The translations under genes and the position numbers were made by a program. A DNA stretch of 64,000 nucleotides from Rhizomicrobium sp. (lineage in GTDB: Bacteria; Pseudomonadota; Alphaproteobacteria; Micropepsales; Micropepsaceae). Shown here piece by piece: positions 55,343 through 64,000 of this stretch. The notes under the pieces are model-generated. The model was given only the letters and a program-made list of their open reading frames with translations, did no database searches and was not told where the DNA came from. The stretch spans positions 2,704,756-2,768,755 of the forward strand of contig JBBCGJ010000001.1 in NCBI GenBank assembly GCA_037200985.1. The letters are read 5' to 3'. The first letter of the stretch is position 1. Every line of letters starts with the position of its first letter.

Positions 55343-57445
55343 TCAGCTCTTCGCCTTCTTGAACCTGACCTGCGCGGTGTCGCTCCGCCCCTGCGCATCG
55401 ACCACCGTGATGCGCGCCAGGCCCTCGCCGTCGGGCGTGAACAGCACCGGCTGGAACCGCGTGTAGTTGCCGATCAACTGGCCGTTCACTAGCCAGGTCA
55501 GCGGCTCCTTGCCGCCATCGGCCTTGAGCACCACGCTCTTGTCCTTCGCGTCGTCGGGCGGCAGCGGCACCACCGTGCCGTTGGGCGGAAAGGCAATGGT
55601 CGGCGGCGGCACATTGGTCTCGCGCGCCGGCGCCGGCGCGCTCTCGCGGCGGAAGAAGCGCATCGACGGCGGCAATCGGTCGTTCGCTGTGGTGAGCACG
55701 GCACCGGACGGCGGCGGATCGTCGGCATGGCGGTCGGCCGGCAGAAGCTCGAAGGCCTTGAGCAGGATGGGCGCGGCGGATTCGCGTCCGACATGGCCGG
55801 CGCGCGGCGACCCGTCGGCGCGGCCGACCCACACGCCCACCGTATAGTCGTTGGAGAATCCGACCGACCAGGCGTCGCGATAGCCATAGGAGGTCCCCGT
55901 CTTGAAAGCGATGCGGCGCGCGCGGTCGATCCCCTGCCCCATCGCCCAGCCATCGGGCAGCGATACGCCGCGCAGGATCTGCTTGAGATAGAACGCCGCC
56001 ACCGGCCCGAACAGGCGGTGATCCGGCGCATCCGGCGCGCCGGCAACGTAGCGTAACCCGCGCGCCTCGCCGCCGTCGGCGATGCCAGAATAAAGCATGG
56101 TGATGTCGGCCAGGCTGATTCCCAGGCCACCAAGGGCGACGGGAAGGCTCGGCGCCTCGCCGCCGGCCGGGAAGGCGAGGCGCGCGCCGGCATTCTCCAG
56201 CGTTGTGGTGAAGGCGAGCGGTCCGACGCGGTCGAGCACCATCACCGCAGGCACGTTGAGCGACATGCGCAGCGCCTCGGTCGCGGACACCGCGCCTTGG
56301 AAGCTGCCCTCGAAATCCTTGGGTGCGTAGTCGCCGAACATGGTCGGCGCGTCGGTCATCAGCGAGGCGGGATGCAGGATCAGATTGTCGAAGGCGATGC
56401 CGTAGATGAAGGGCTTGAGCGCCGAACCCGGCGAGCGCCAGCGCTGCGCCAGGTCGATCTGCCCCGACGGCCCCCAATAGTTCACGCCGCCCAGATAGGC
56501 GAGGACGTCGCGCGTCCGGTTGTCGACGACGACGATGGAGAGCGCCGTGCCTTCCCCGAAATAGGGCTGCTCGTTCGCCGCCATGCGCTCGACCGCGCCC
56601 TGCAGGTCGGCGTCCAGCGTCGTGACGATGCGGGTGGCATGGGGATCGCGAAGCTTGAGCCGAACCGCGAGATGCGGCGCCGTCAGCGGCATCGCCTGGC
56701 GCGCGAAGGGCACGCCCTCGCGCCGCGCCACATCGGCGTCGCCCTGGGTCACGACCCCTTCGCGCACCATGCGGGCGAGCACCTTGTCGCGGCCCTTGGC
56801 GGCGCGGATGGCGTGGCGGTCCGGCCGCTGCTTCACCGGCGATTGCGGCAGGGCGACGAGCAGCGCCGCCTCGGAGAGATCGATCCGCGCCGGGTCCTTG
56901 CCGAAATAGGACAGCGAGGCGGCGCGCACGCCTTCGAGATTGCCGCCGAACGGCGCCAGCGTCAGGTAGAAGGAGAGGATCTCGTCCTTGGAATAGCGCT
57001 CCTCCAATTGGAGCGCGCGCATCATCTGGAACAGCTTGGTGAAAATGCCGCGCGATTTCGGCGGCTCCAGGATTCGCGCGACCTGCATGGTCAGCGTCGA
57101 GCCGCCCGAAACGATGTGCCCGGCGCCGGCGAATTGCAGCCCGGCCCGCAGGACCGCCATCGGATCGACGCCGGCATGATCGTAGAACCGCTTGTCCTCG
57201 TAGGCCATCAGCATGGCGAGATAGCGGGGCGAAACGTCCCGCACGTCGGTCTTCATCCGCCAATAGCCGTCGTCGGTCAGGAAGGCGCGCAGCGGCACGC
57301 CACGCCGATCGACGACCTCCGGAGAGACCCGGATCGCGCGCGTCATGTCCGGCGGATTGGCGACATCGGCGGTCGCGACGGCGCAGGCAATGCCGAAGAC
57401 GGCGAAGAGGGCGGTTAAAAAGCTATGTTGAAGACTCGATTTCAT
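55343..57445 (-). CDS. pbpC: penicillin-binding protein 1C
   Basis: 700 residues. N-terminal membrane anchor, then a glycosyltransferase domain (about 60-235) with catalytic E83 (AYEDKRFYDHAGVDP) and GGSTLTMQVARIL. The transpeptidase domain (about 300-570) has S341-A-L-K344, S395-L-N397 and an FKTGTSYG motif near 515. A C-terminal BiPBP domain (about 610-695) follows. It polymerises and cross-links peptidoglycan. Paired with the alpha-2-macroglobulin gene as in E. coli yfhM-pbpC. Confidence 0.96.
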   Translation of the reverse strand: MKSSLQHSFLTALFAVFGIACAVATADVANPPDMTRAIRVSPEVVDRRGVPLRAFLTDDGYWRMKTDVRDVSPRYLAMLMAYEDKRFYDHAGVDPMAVLRAGLQFAGAGHIVSGGSTLTMQVARILEPPKSRGIFTKLFQMMRALQLEERYSKDEILSFYLTLAPFGGNLEGVRAASLSYFGKDPARIDLSEAALLVALPQSPVKQRPDRHAIRAAKGRDKVLARMVREGVVTQGDADVARREGVPFARQAMPLTAPHLAVRLKLRDPHATRIVTTLDADLQGAVERMAANEQPYFGEGTALSIVVVDNRTRDVLAYLGGVNYWGPSGQIDLAQRWRSPGSALKPFIYGIAFDNLILHPASLMTDAPTMFGDYAPKDFEGSFQGAVSATEALRMSLNVPAVMVLDRVGPLAFTTTLENAGARLAFPAGGEAPSLPVALGGLGISLADITMLYSGIADGGEARGLRYVAGAPDAPDHRLFGPVAAFYLKQILRGVSLPDGWAMGQGIDRARRIAFKTGTSYGYRDAWSVGFSNDYTVGVWVGRADGSPRAGHVGRESAAPILLKAFELLPADRHADDPPPSGAVLTTANDRLPPSMRFFRRESAPAPARETNVPPPTIAFPPNGTVVPLPPDDAKDKSVVLKADGGKEPLTWLVNGQLIGNYTRFQPVLFTPDGEGLARITVVDAQGRSDTAQVRFKKAKS

Positions 57446-57454
57446 TGTCAGCTC

Positions 57455-57586
57455 TTTCCTCCCCCGCGTTTGCGGGGGAGGGGGACCGCGAAGCGGTGGA
57501 GGGGGCCGACGGGGCGGATGCTATCAGCGCCGACCCCCTCCGCCTCGCTTCGCTCGGCACCTCCCCCGCAACAGCGGCGGAGGAAA
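57455..57586. repeat. A-type palindromic element, copy 4
   Basis: 132 bp. Hairpin ends CCTCCCCCGC-GTTT-GCGGGGGAGG and CCTCCCCCGC-AACA-GCGGCGGAGG (one mismatch), interior GGGGGCCGAC..GCCGACCCCC and CGCCTCGCTTCGCTCGGCA. The right end abuts the stop codon of the alpha-2-macroglobulin gene with no gap, and the left end is 9 bp from the pbpC start, so the GGAGGAAAG of the repeat is also the nearest ribosome-binding-like sequence for pbpC. Confidence 0.9.
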
Positions 57587-60500
57587 TCAAGGCGCGATCG
57601 TCACGCTTCCCATCGTCGTGCGGCCGTGGATCGTCGGCGCGTACATGTCCATCACCGCCGCCGCCGGCAGGACGAAGGTCCCCGTCGTCACCGCCCGCGC
57701 GACATAGGCGATGCGGAAGATCGGCTGCGGCTCCGGCTTCTTCTTGTCCTCGTCGCTGACATAGGACGAGCCGATGGTGAAGGCGGCGACGAACCGGTCG
57801 TCGCGCGCATCCGCCATCGTCGTGTCGTAGAGCGTGTCGAGGAAGGCGTAGGGCTTGCCGTCCTCGGAACCCAGCGGCATCTCGATCTCCAGCCCCGCCG
57901 GCAGCAGATCGATCACGCCCATCTGGCGATAGGTGTTGTGCTGCATCTGGCCGGTGACCTCCACGATCACGCGGTCGTTCTGGTGCAGATGTGCCAGGTC
58001 GGCCGGCGTGCCGCCCATCGTCCAATAGGTCTTGCTGAGGGTGAACCCGCTCGCCTCCGCCGGCAGCGGCGCCGCCGGCGTGCCCTGCACCGAGGTCGTG
58101 CGCCACACCCCGGCATCGCCGCGATTGAGGAAGGTGATGCCGGAGCTGAGCTGCGCCGGCGAAGGCGACAGGCGGATCGCGCCGGCCCGCGGCACGCCCG
58201 GCTGGCCGTTGACCAGGATGTTCAGCGGCACGGTCTGGCGCGTCAGCGCATAGGCGGCGCGCAGCATCCACGCCTTTTCCTGCGTGGTCGTGTCGTTGAG
58301 CGAGGAGTCGAGCTCGGCGCTTTTCTTCAGGAGGGCCGGGATGAGGTCCGGCTGCCCGTTCTCCGCCGCAAGCGCCGTCGAACCCGCCACATCGCGCAGC
58401 AGCGAGCCGTAGTCGCCGACCGGATAGGTGAAGGGCTGGCCCTTCAGCGCGATGTCGCGCGCCCGGTTGAAGCCGTAGGTCGCGCGCGCCCGGTCGCCGG
58501 CCTGCGCCGCCGCCGAGGCCGACAGCGCCTCCGCGATGGCGGTGTTCATCTCCGGCCCGCGCGTGTCGATGAAGTAGCGCAGGTCGGACAGGTTCACCTG
58601 GCCCGACCGCGCCAGGAGATAGAACGCATAGGCGCGGGTGTTGTCGGAGTTGGAATCGCTCGCCGCCGTGCCGCGCAGCCAGCTCGAGCCGCGCTTCAAG
58701 GCGTCGTTGGGCACGACATAGCCCTTCTCCTTGGCCTGGGTCAGGAAGTCGAGCGCGAAGACGCTGATCCACGGATCGGCGTCCGAGCCCGGCGCCCACA
58801 TCCCGAAATTGCCCGCATAGTTCTGCATGTCGAGCACCGCGTCGACCGCATCCTGCACCCGCGGCCGAAGCGCCTGGTCGCGCGGCAGGCCGGCGAGGTC
58901 GGACAGGTCGTTGAACACCAGGAGCGGCATGGCGCGGCTCGTCGTCTGCTCGATGCAGCCATAGGGATATTTGTCGAGCCATTTCAGCAGGCCCGGCACG
59001 TCGCTGTAGCCATGCGCCGCCGCGACCGTCAGCCCGACCGTCGAGGTGCCGCGGATCAGGTCGGCGACCAGCTGCCCGTTGGCGGTATAGGTCGCCTTGG
59101 GCGCGAAGGGCACCGTCTCGTCGCGGGCGACGTCAAGCTGCGGCGCGCGCGATTCGATCTGCCAGGAATGATTCACCGCGAACCCGCCCGGGCCTTTCAC
59201 ATTGAGCGCGATGGTCGCGATGCCGATCCCCGTGCCGTCGAGCTGCATCGGCACCAGCACGCGCTGGCCGAGGCGCAGCGTCTGCGTCACCACCGTCTGA
59301 TGCGCCCCATTGGGCAGGCCGACCGGTCCCGACGCGGTCAGCGTCGCGACATAGGTGCCGGGCCGGCCCTCGACATTGTTCATGTTGAGCGCGGCGGCGG
59401 CATGGTCGCCGGGCGCCAGGAAGCGGGGGAACACGATGTCCGCCACCACGGGATCGCGCACCGTCAGCGGCCGGTCGGCATGGCCGAGCTTGGTGTCGGT
59501 CATCGCCACCGCCATCAGGCGCAATTCGCCGTTGAAGTCTGGGATATCGAGCGCGATCGAGGCGTTGCCGTCCGCACCCACCTTCACCAGGCCGGAGAAC
59601 AGCGCCACCGTCCGGGTCGGCACCACGGCCAGTGGCCGTCCGCCGAAGCTGTCGCCGCCCTCGCGCATCGCGCCGACCGCGCCCTTCTCGGATTTGATGA
59701 GCCTTCCATAGTCGTCGCGCATCGTCACGCCGAGCTGGCGCTTGGCGAAATAATAGTCGTTGGGATTGGGCGACACGAAATCGGTGAGCTGGAGGATGCC
59801 CTCGTCCACCGCCGCCAGCGTGAGATAGGCCTGCTCGCCGCTCGCGAGCCCCGCGATCGCCACCGGAATGACGATCTTCTGGCGCGGCGTCACTTTCTGC
59901 GGCCCGCCGATATTCACCGCCAGCGTCCGGTCCTTGTTGTCGACCTGCAGCCAGGCAAGGCCGATGGCGCGCACCGGCTCATGCCCCGTCGCCTCGTTCA
60001 GCGGCCGGTAGTCGGTCACGAGCACATAGGCGCCCGGTCCCCAATCGGCCGAGACCTTCACGTCCACGCTGGCGCCGGTCGCCGGCGCGTCGATCACCTG
60101 GGAGGAGAACACCTTGTCGCCGGCCACCACGACCAGCGCCTTGCCGTTCGCCGTCGGCTTGATCTGCACATGCGCCGTCTCGCCGGCGCGATAGGAGGGC
60201 TTGTCGGCCGCGACCGGGATGCGGTCCGGCCGGTCGCCGGCGGAGCTCGCCGCCCAGCCCGAATAGAAGCGATAGGACGACGCCGTGCCGGACTTCGGAT
60301 CGGTGATCGTCAGGCGGTAGGAGCCATAGGGGAAGTTCTGGGCGAGCTTCACCGGCGCGCCGGCGCCGACGTCGATCTTGCCGCTGGTCATCAGCCGGTC
60401 GCGGGTGATCGCCTCGTATTTCCACGAGCCATCTTTCTGATACCACTGATAGGTCGTGTCCTCGCGCACCCAGGAATAGGTGAGGCCCGACAGCGCGACG

Positions 60501-62476
60501 CGCTTGCCGTCGCCGTCGACCGCGATGGCCTCGAAGCCGGCGCGGGCGTTCTCCGCCACCGAACCGTCGTCGAAATCGGGACGCAGCCCGATCATCGCGT
60601 CATGGGTGCGCACCGGGATCTCGACATTCTTGTCGGTGGTGCGCCCGCCCGGCTCGTGGATCGAGATCGTCACGCTCGCTTTCAGCGGCAGCGTCGTGTC
60701 GGCGAGATCGCCGATCGTGCCGGTCGCCTCGGTCGAGCCGTTGGCGTCGGTCTCGGGCACCGTCATCTGCACGTCGACGGCGGCGAACGTGTCGTCGACG
60801 CGGCCGAACTGATATTGCTTGTATTCGGGGAACGGCGTGCCGTCGGCCTCGATCTTGGCCGTGCCCTCGCCCGTCAGGCCGGAGGCCGGCGCGCCATAGA
60901 GGAAGCGGCTGTCGGTACGGACCTTGATGTCTTCGCCGGGCTTCACGACCTTGGTCTCGGGCGTCAGCGTCACCTTCAGGCGCTGCGGCACGAAATCGGC
61001 CACGTCGAACTGCACCCGTCCGACCGGCGCGGCCTTGGGATCGATATAGGCCGCGATCTGCCAGCGTCCATGCGGCGCGCGATTGCCGAGCTTGAGCGGC
61101 CAGGTCGTGGCGCCCGCCTGCAACGCGGCGGCGGGAACCGTGGTGCGCGCGACCTCCAGCCCGTCGGGCCTTGTCGCGATCAGGGTCAGGACCGAGCTGA
61201 TCGCCGCCCCGATGCGGTCGCGCAGCATGGTGGTGGACTGCACCGTCTCGCCGGGGCGGTAGACGCCGCGCTCGGTATAGACGAAGGCATCGATCGGGCC
61301 GGGCGCCTCGCGCCCGCTGACGCCGCGATCGGTCAGGTCGAAGCCGGATCGGCGCAGGTCGAGGAAGCTGAAATCGCCGCCCGCGCCATAGGCCATCACC
61401 ACGACGGGCGCATCGCCGCCGGTGGCGCGGAGAAGGCCGGCCGCGAAATCGGCGCGGCCGTCGCCATTGGTCGTCACGGTGGCGAGGACGTTGTTGTCCT
61501 TGGCGACGAGGTTCAGCTTGACCCCGCTCAGCGGCTTGGCGCTGGCATAGGAGCGGGCGAAGACGGTGAGCCCGCCGGCGCCCTGGAAGCTGGTGACGGC
61601 GATATCGGAATCGACCACCCATTGGGCGGCGATGGTGCCTTCGTCGTAATAGTCCTTGGTCTCGTCCTGCGCCGCGTCCATGGCGATCAGCACATAGGCG
61701 CCGGGCGGCTTGCCCTTCAGGATGTCGCGGATCGGGACCAGGGTGGTGACGGAATCGTTCTTGACGTTGGCGACGTCCATCGTGCCCTGCCAGACCAGCG
61801 CGCCCTGGCTGTTCTCCAGGTCGGTGTCCTTCCAGGAATAGAGCGTGGTCTGGTCGACCGTGCCGCTTTCGATCTGCGACAGCAGCCGGTCGCCGACCCG
61901 GATGATCTTGAGGCGGAGCTTGGCGATGTTGACCGTCGTGACCGGCACGCCGTCGGCGTTCTCGCGCGGCAGCACGATGCCGCCGGAGAACCGCACCAGC
62001 GAGGGCTTGTCGCGCAGTTCGACCGGGACGGTTTCGTCCTCGCTCAGCTTCTCGCCGGTCGCGGCCGGCAGGCCGCTCTTGAGCGTCACCTGATAGGATT
62101 TGTTGAAGTCCAGGCCCGCGATGCACAGCCGGTCGCCGACGACATGGCTCGCGACCTTGGTCGACGGATCGACGGAGAAATAGTCCTCATAGTGCGTCCG
62201 GCCCGAGGCATCGAGGCTGCGGGTGAAGACCAGGCAGGCCTCGGCCTGCGGTTTGGTGGTGTCGACTTCCAGCCGGCGGAAGGCGAAGAACGGCGCCTCG
62301 GCCATCTGCGCCGGCGTCACGCTGCTGGTGACCGAGGAAAGCCCGCCCGCGATGCGGGAGAAGAAGCCGCTGCCCAGCGGCGTGTTCTTGCCGCCGAGGA
62401 AATAAAGCACGCCGGTCACCACCGCGACGACGGCGAGGATACCGCCGCCGATCATCACAAAACGCTTATTGTCCAC
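57587..62476 (-). CDS. bacterial alpha-2-macroglobulin
   Basis: 1629 residues from a GTG at 62476 (GGGGGA 7 nt upstream). One N-terminal membrane helix (MIGGGILAVVAVVTGVLYFL), then several macroglobulin beta domains (bait-region area around SYRFYSGWAASS; MG7-type YTERGVYRPGETV) and a thioester domain with the intact motif YPYGCIEQTTSRAMP (C1174, E1176, Q1177). A complement-like helical domain and a C-terminal receptor-like domain follow. Bacterial A2Ms trap proteases in the periplasm and work with PBP1C to protect a damaged cell wall. It is upstream of pbpC. Confidence 0.95.
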   Translation of the reverse strand: MDNKRFVMIGGGILAVVAVVTGVLYFLGGKNTPLGSGFFSRIAGGLSSVTSSVTPAQMAEAPFFAFRRLEVDTTKPQAEACLVFTRSLDASGRTHYEDYFSVDPSTKVASHVVGDRLCIAGLDFNKSYQVTLKSGLPAATGEKLSEDETVPVELRDKPSLVRFSGGIVLPRENADGVPVTTVNIAKLRLKIIRVGDRLLSQIESGTVDQTTLYSWKDTDLENSQGALVWQGTMDVANVKNDSVTTLVPIRDILKGKPPGAYVLIAMDAAQDETKDYYDEGTIAAQWVVDSDIAVTSFQGAGGLTVFARSYASAKPLSGVKLNLVAKDNNVLATVTTNGDGRADFAAGLLRATGGDAPVVVMAYGAGGDFSFLDLRRSGFDLTDRGVSGREAPGPIDAFVYTERGVYRPGETVQSTTMLRDRIGAAISSVLTLIATRPDGLEVARTTVPAAALQAGATTWPLKLGNRAPHGRWQIAAYIDPKAAPVGRVQFDVADFVPQRLKVTLTPETKVVKPGEDIKVRTDSRFLYGAPASGLTGEGTAKIEADGTPFPEYKQYQFGRVDDTFAAVDVQMTVPETDANGSTEATGTIGDLADTTLPLKASVTISIHEPGGRTTDKNVEIPVRTHDAMIGLRPDFDDGSVAENARAGFEAIAVDGDGKRVALSGLTYSWVREDTTYQWYQKDGSWKYEAITRDRLMTSGKIDVGAGAPVKLAQNFPYGSYRLTITDPKSGTASSYRFYSGWAASSAGDRPDRIPVAADKPSYRAGETAHVQIKPTANGKALVVVAGDKVFSSQVIDAPATGASVDVKVSADWGPGAYVLVTDYRPLNEATGHEPVRAIGLAWLQVDNKDRTLAVNIGGPQKVTPRQKIVIPVAIAGLASGEQAYLTLAAVDEGILQLTDFVSPNPNDYYFAKRQLGVTMRDDYGRLIKSEKGAVGAMREGGDSFGGRPLAVVPTRTVALFSGLVKVGADGNASIALDIPDFNGELRLMAVAMTDTKLGHADRPLTVRDPVVADIVFPRFLAPGDHAAAALNMNNVEGRPGTYVATLTASGPVGLPNGAHQTVVTQTLRLGQRVLVPMQLDGTGIGIATIALNVKGPGGFAVNHSWQIESRAPQLDVARDETVPFAPKATYTANGQLVADLIRGTSTVGLTVAAAHGYSDVPGLLKWLDKYPYGCIEQTTSRAMPLLVFNDLSDLAGLPRDQALRPRVQDAVDAVLDMQNYAGNFGMWAPGSDADPWISVFALDFLTQAKEKGYVVPNDALKRGSSWLRGTAASDSNSDNTRAYAFYLLARSGQVNLSDLRYFIDTRGPEMNTAIAEALSASAAAQAGDRARATYGFNRARDIALKGQPFTYPVGDYGSLLRDVAGSTALAAENGQPDLIPALLKKSAELDSSLNDTTTQEKAWMLRAAYALTRQTVPLNILVNGQPGVPRAGAIRLSPSPAQLSSGITFLNRGDAGVWRTTSVQGTPAAPLPAEASGFTLSKTYWTMGGTPADLAHLHQNDRVIVEVTGQMQHNTYRQMGVIDLLPAGLEIEMPLGSEDGKPYAFLDTLYDTTMADARDDRFVAAFTIGSSYVSDEDKKKPEPQPIFRIAYVARAVTTGTFVLPAAAVMDMYAPTIHGRTTMGSVTIAP

Positions 62477-62608
62477 TGGTTTCCCCCGGAACTGACAACG
62501 TATGGCGAACCCTATCACGGGCGCGATGCGACGATGCAAACATTCGGCGCCGAAAAAGGCGGGATGTTGTCGAATTGGGCGATGGCGCGAAAATGTTTTG
62601 CGAACGCG

Positions 62609-63925
62609 TCAGCGCGGGCTCGGACAGAACACGCTGCGGTTCTGATAGGCGCATTGCTTGATCGGATGTCCTTCCGAATCGTAGAGCTCGATCGTCCAGC
62701 CTTCGTTGCCCGTCATGCGCGTCAGCATCATGAAGCCGAAGCCGCGCACCGAGAACCCGGTCTTCACATGCACGCCCGAGTCGCCCTGGAATATCGTGCC
62801 GCGCAGGTCCAGCGGCGTGACGTCCAGATTGTCGCCGCCATTGCCGGCGACGATCTGGGGCGGAACCTTCGCCCTGTAGTTGATCGCCTCGAAGCTGTGG
62901 ATGTGCCCCGAGAGCATCAGCGAGATCGCGGCGAAGGCGGAAAGATCGCCCGCCGCCTTGATCATGGTGGCGTTGCCGCCCGCCGGCAGGCCCATGAAGG
63001 TGATCGCGGCCCAGAGCGGGCGGTGCGTTCCCAGCCACAACTCGCGCCCCGCGCCGACATTGGCCATCGCCTTCAGCGCCTCGAAGTCCTTCTCGAACAG
63101 CGGCACCTGCTGCGGATCGACCGACGTGTCGGGCGCGCTGGCGCTGTCCATGATCGCGATGGTCTGGCTGCCGGCCTGCACCGCATAGGGATCGAGATGG
63201 CCGTTGCACGGCGCCGCAGGATCGTAGGCGGTCGGACCCAGCAGCCGGAGGAAGCCGGGACCGGCGCGGAAGCAGTCCTCGTGATTGCCGCGGATGACGA
63301 TCCAGGGCGCCGCGGCGAGCAGCGGCGCGCCCGGCGTGAAGAAATCGGCGTCCCAGGCCGCCCAGTTGTCGCCCCAGGGCGAGCCGGCGCAGCCGGGAAA
63401 GGTCTCCGGGCACGGCGACTCCCGGTAGAGGTAGTCGCCCAGATGGAGGACGAGGTCGGGATGCTGCGCCGCGGCGGCCTTCGCCAGGGTCGCGAAGGGC
63501 CAGGCCTTGGGATCGTTGCAGGCCTGCAGCGCCGTGCCCTTGATGCGGCAGCCGGTATCGCCCAGCACCAGGATGCGCTGCGGGTTGTCGACCGGCACGC
63601 CCAGCGCCTGGCCGCCGACCGAAAGCGACCGCGCCTGCGCCGGCAGCAGCGCCGCGCAGATGGCCGGGAAGTCCTTGCTCGCTGCGGCGCGCAAAGCCAA
63701 CGCCAGCGGCTGTCCGTCGACGGTCGCCGCCGGACAGCCCTTGCCGCCAAGATCGAGCGCCCGCACCTCCGCACCGCCGCCCGGCGCGTACTGGACCCAC
63801 GCGGTCGCCCCGCCGCCCGGCGCCGGCGCGGGCCCCGAAACGGCCGTCGGCGGCGGCTCGGTGTTCACCGACCGCACGCACCCGGCAAGCAATGCCGCAA
63901 GTGCGAGAACGACAAAATGTTTCAT
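62609..63925 (-). CDS. calcineurin-like metallophosphoesterase lipoprotein
   Basis: 438 residues from the ATG at 63925. Lipoprotein signal MKHFVVLALAALLAGC. Metal-binding motifs of the calcineurin-like fold in order: ILVLGDTGC, LVLHLGDYLYRESPC, IVIRGNHEDC, and the late LSGHIHSFEAINY. The domain begins only after about 125 residues of a Gly/Pro-rich segment. Several cysteines suggest disulfides in the periplasm. It probably removes phosphate from an extracytoplasmic ester; substrate unknown. It lies 132 bp upstream of the alpha-2-macroglobulin gene, same direction. Confidence 0.88.
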   Translation of the reverse strand: MKHFVVLALAALLAGCVRSVNTEPPPTAVSGPAPAPGGGATAWVQYAPGGGAEVRALDLGGKGCPAATVDGQPLALALRAAASKDFPAICAALLPAQARSLSVGGQALGVPVDNPQRILVLGDTGCRIKGTALQACNDPKAWPFATLAKAAAAQHPDLVLHLGDYLYRESPCPETFPGCAGSPWGDNWAAWDADFFTPGAPLLAAAPWIVIRGNHEDCFRAGPGFLRLLGPTAYDPAAPCNGHLDPYAVQAGSQTIAIMDSASAPDTSVDPQQVPLFEKDFEALKAMANVGAGRELWLGTHRPLWAAITFMGLPAGGNATMIKAAGDLSAFAAISLMLSGHIHSFEAINYRAKVPPQIVAGNGGDNLDVTPLDLRGTIFQGDSGVHVKTGFSVRGFGFMMLTRMTGNEGWTIELYDSEGHPIKQCAYQNRSVFCPSPR

Positions 63926-64000
63926 CGGCGGATTATGCAGCAATTCCCCCTGCATCCAAACCGGCCGCTGCAAGCATCTCGTCCGTGAAACCCTGATCTT

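Noticed and set aside
57425..63988. 2187-codon open frame on the plus strand
   Set aside because: It runs antisense to pbpC's start, the alpha-2-macroglobulin and the metallophosphatase, is extremely Arg/His/Gly rich and has no domain; an artefact of GC-rich codon bias opposite real genes.

Overview
The window looks like a chromosomal segment of a GC-rich alphaproteobacterium. Supporting signs are the split-subunit proton-translocating transhydrogenase preceded by a tiny aa3-oxidase subunit IV, GapR (DUF2312), the flagellar regulator FliX, the DUF1036-pyk pair, and the block rplU-rpmA-GNAT-GNAT-obgE-proB-proA-nadD-rsfS-rlmH, an order familiar from Caulobacter-like genomes. No rRNA, tRNA, CRISPR array, prophage or recognisable insertion sequence was seen. 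The genus cannot be set from sequence reading alone; the content would fit Caulobacterales- or Micropepsales-like lineages.

Layout. 1-5.5 kb: end of an acyltransferase, then sucA-sucB (2-oxoglutarate dehydrogenase). 5.6-13.3 kb: a long minus-strand block of ribosome and translation genes (rplU, rpmA, obgE, rsfS, rlmH), proline synthesis (proBA), nadD and an orphan fliX. 13.3-28 kb: mixed accessory genes. These are an LpxR-like outer-membrane deacylase, a phosphatase/AlkB pair, an omega-aminotransferase, an ArsR/SRPBCC operon, an EAL protein, a glutamine-amidotransferase-like hydrolase, an MqsR/MqsA toxin-antitoxin pair, lolA, a TetR regulator, gpsA, and SGNH, YciI and EVE proteins. 28-41 kb: a trypsin-like autotransporter, the pnt operon, a hydrolase/thioesterase pair, a tandem aspartic protease with PDZ domain, an NtrC-type regulator and gapR. 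41-53.8 kb: an N-formylglutamate amidohydrolase/DUF1244 fusion, pyk, a TetR/SDR divergon, an ArsR-controlled membrane-protein operon, glycolate oxidase glcDEF, rpmJ and a lytic transglycosylase. 53.8-64 kb: an MFS exporter, pbpC, a giant alpha-2-macroglobulin and a metallophosphatase lipoprotein.

Two themes cut across genes. First, intergenic spaces are repeatedly filled by short palindromic elements of three kinds: A, a hairpin-ended element of about 130-150 bp with terminal inverted repeats (4 copies); B, CTCTCCCGC- or ACCCTCCC-type hairpins; C, elements ending in TGTCAT...ATGACA. All four A copies end 0-17 bp from the stop codon of a minus-strand gene, and C copies sit between the glcD, glcE and glcF genes. 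Second, several small regulatory operons carry clear operator palindromes. Two unlinked ArsR-type regulators share the same operator core (GTAAG-N6-CTTACATAT). Both the mqsRA and one arsR promoter are placed so that the transcript would start at or next to the start codon (leaderless).

The best candidates for something undescribed are the ArsR-controlled operon of two small membrane proteins (46.1-47.2 kb), the cysteine-free MqsA in the toxin-antitoxin pair, and the A-type repeats attached to gene 3' ends.
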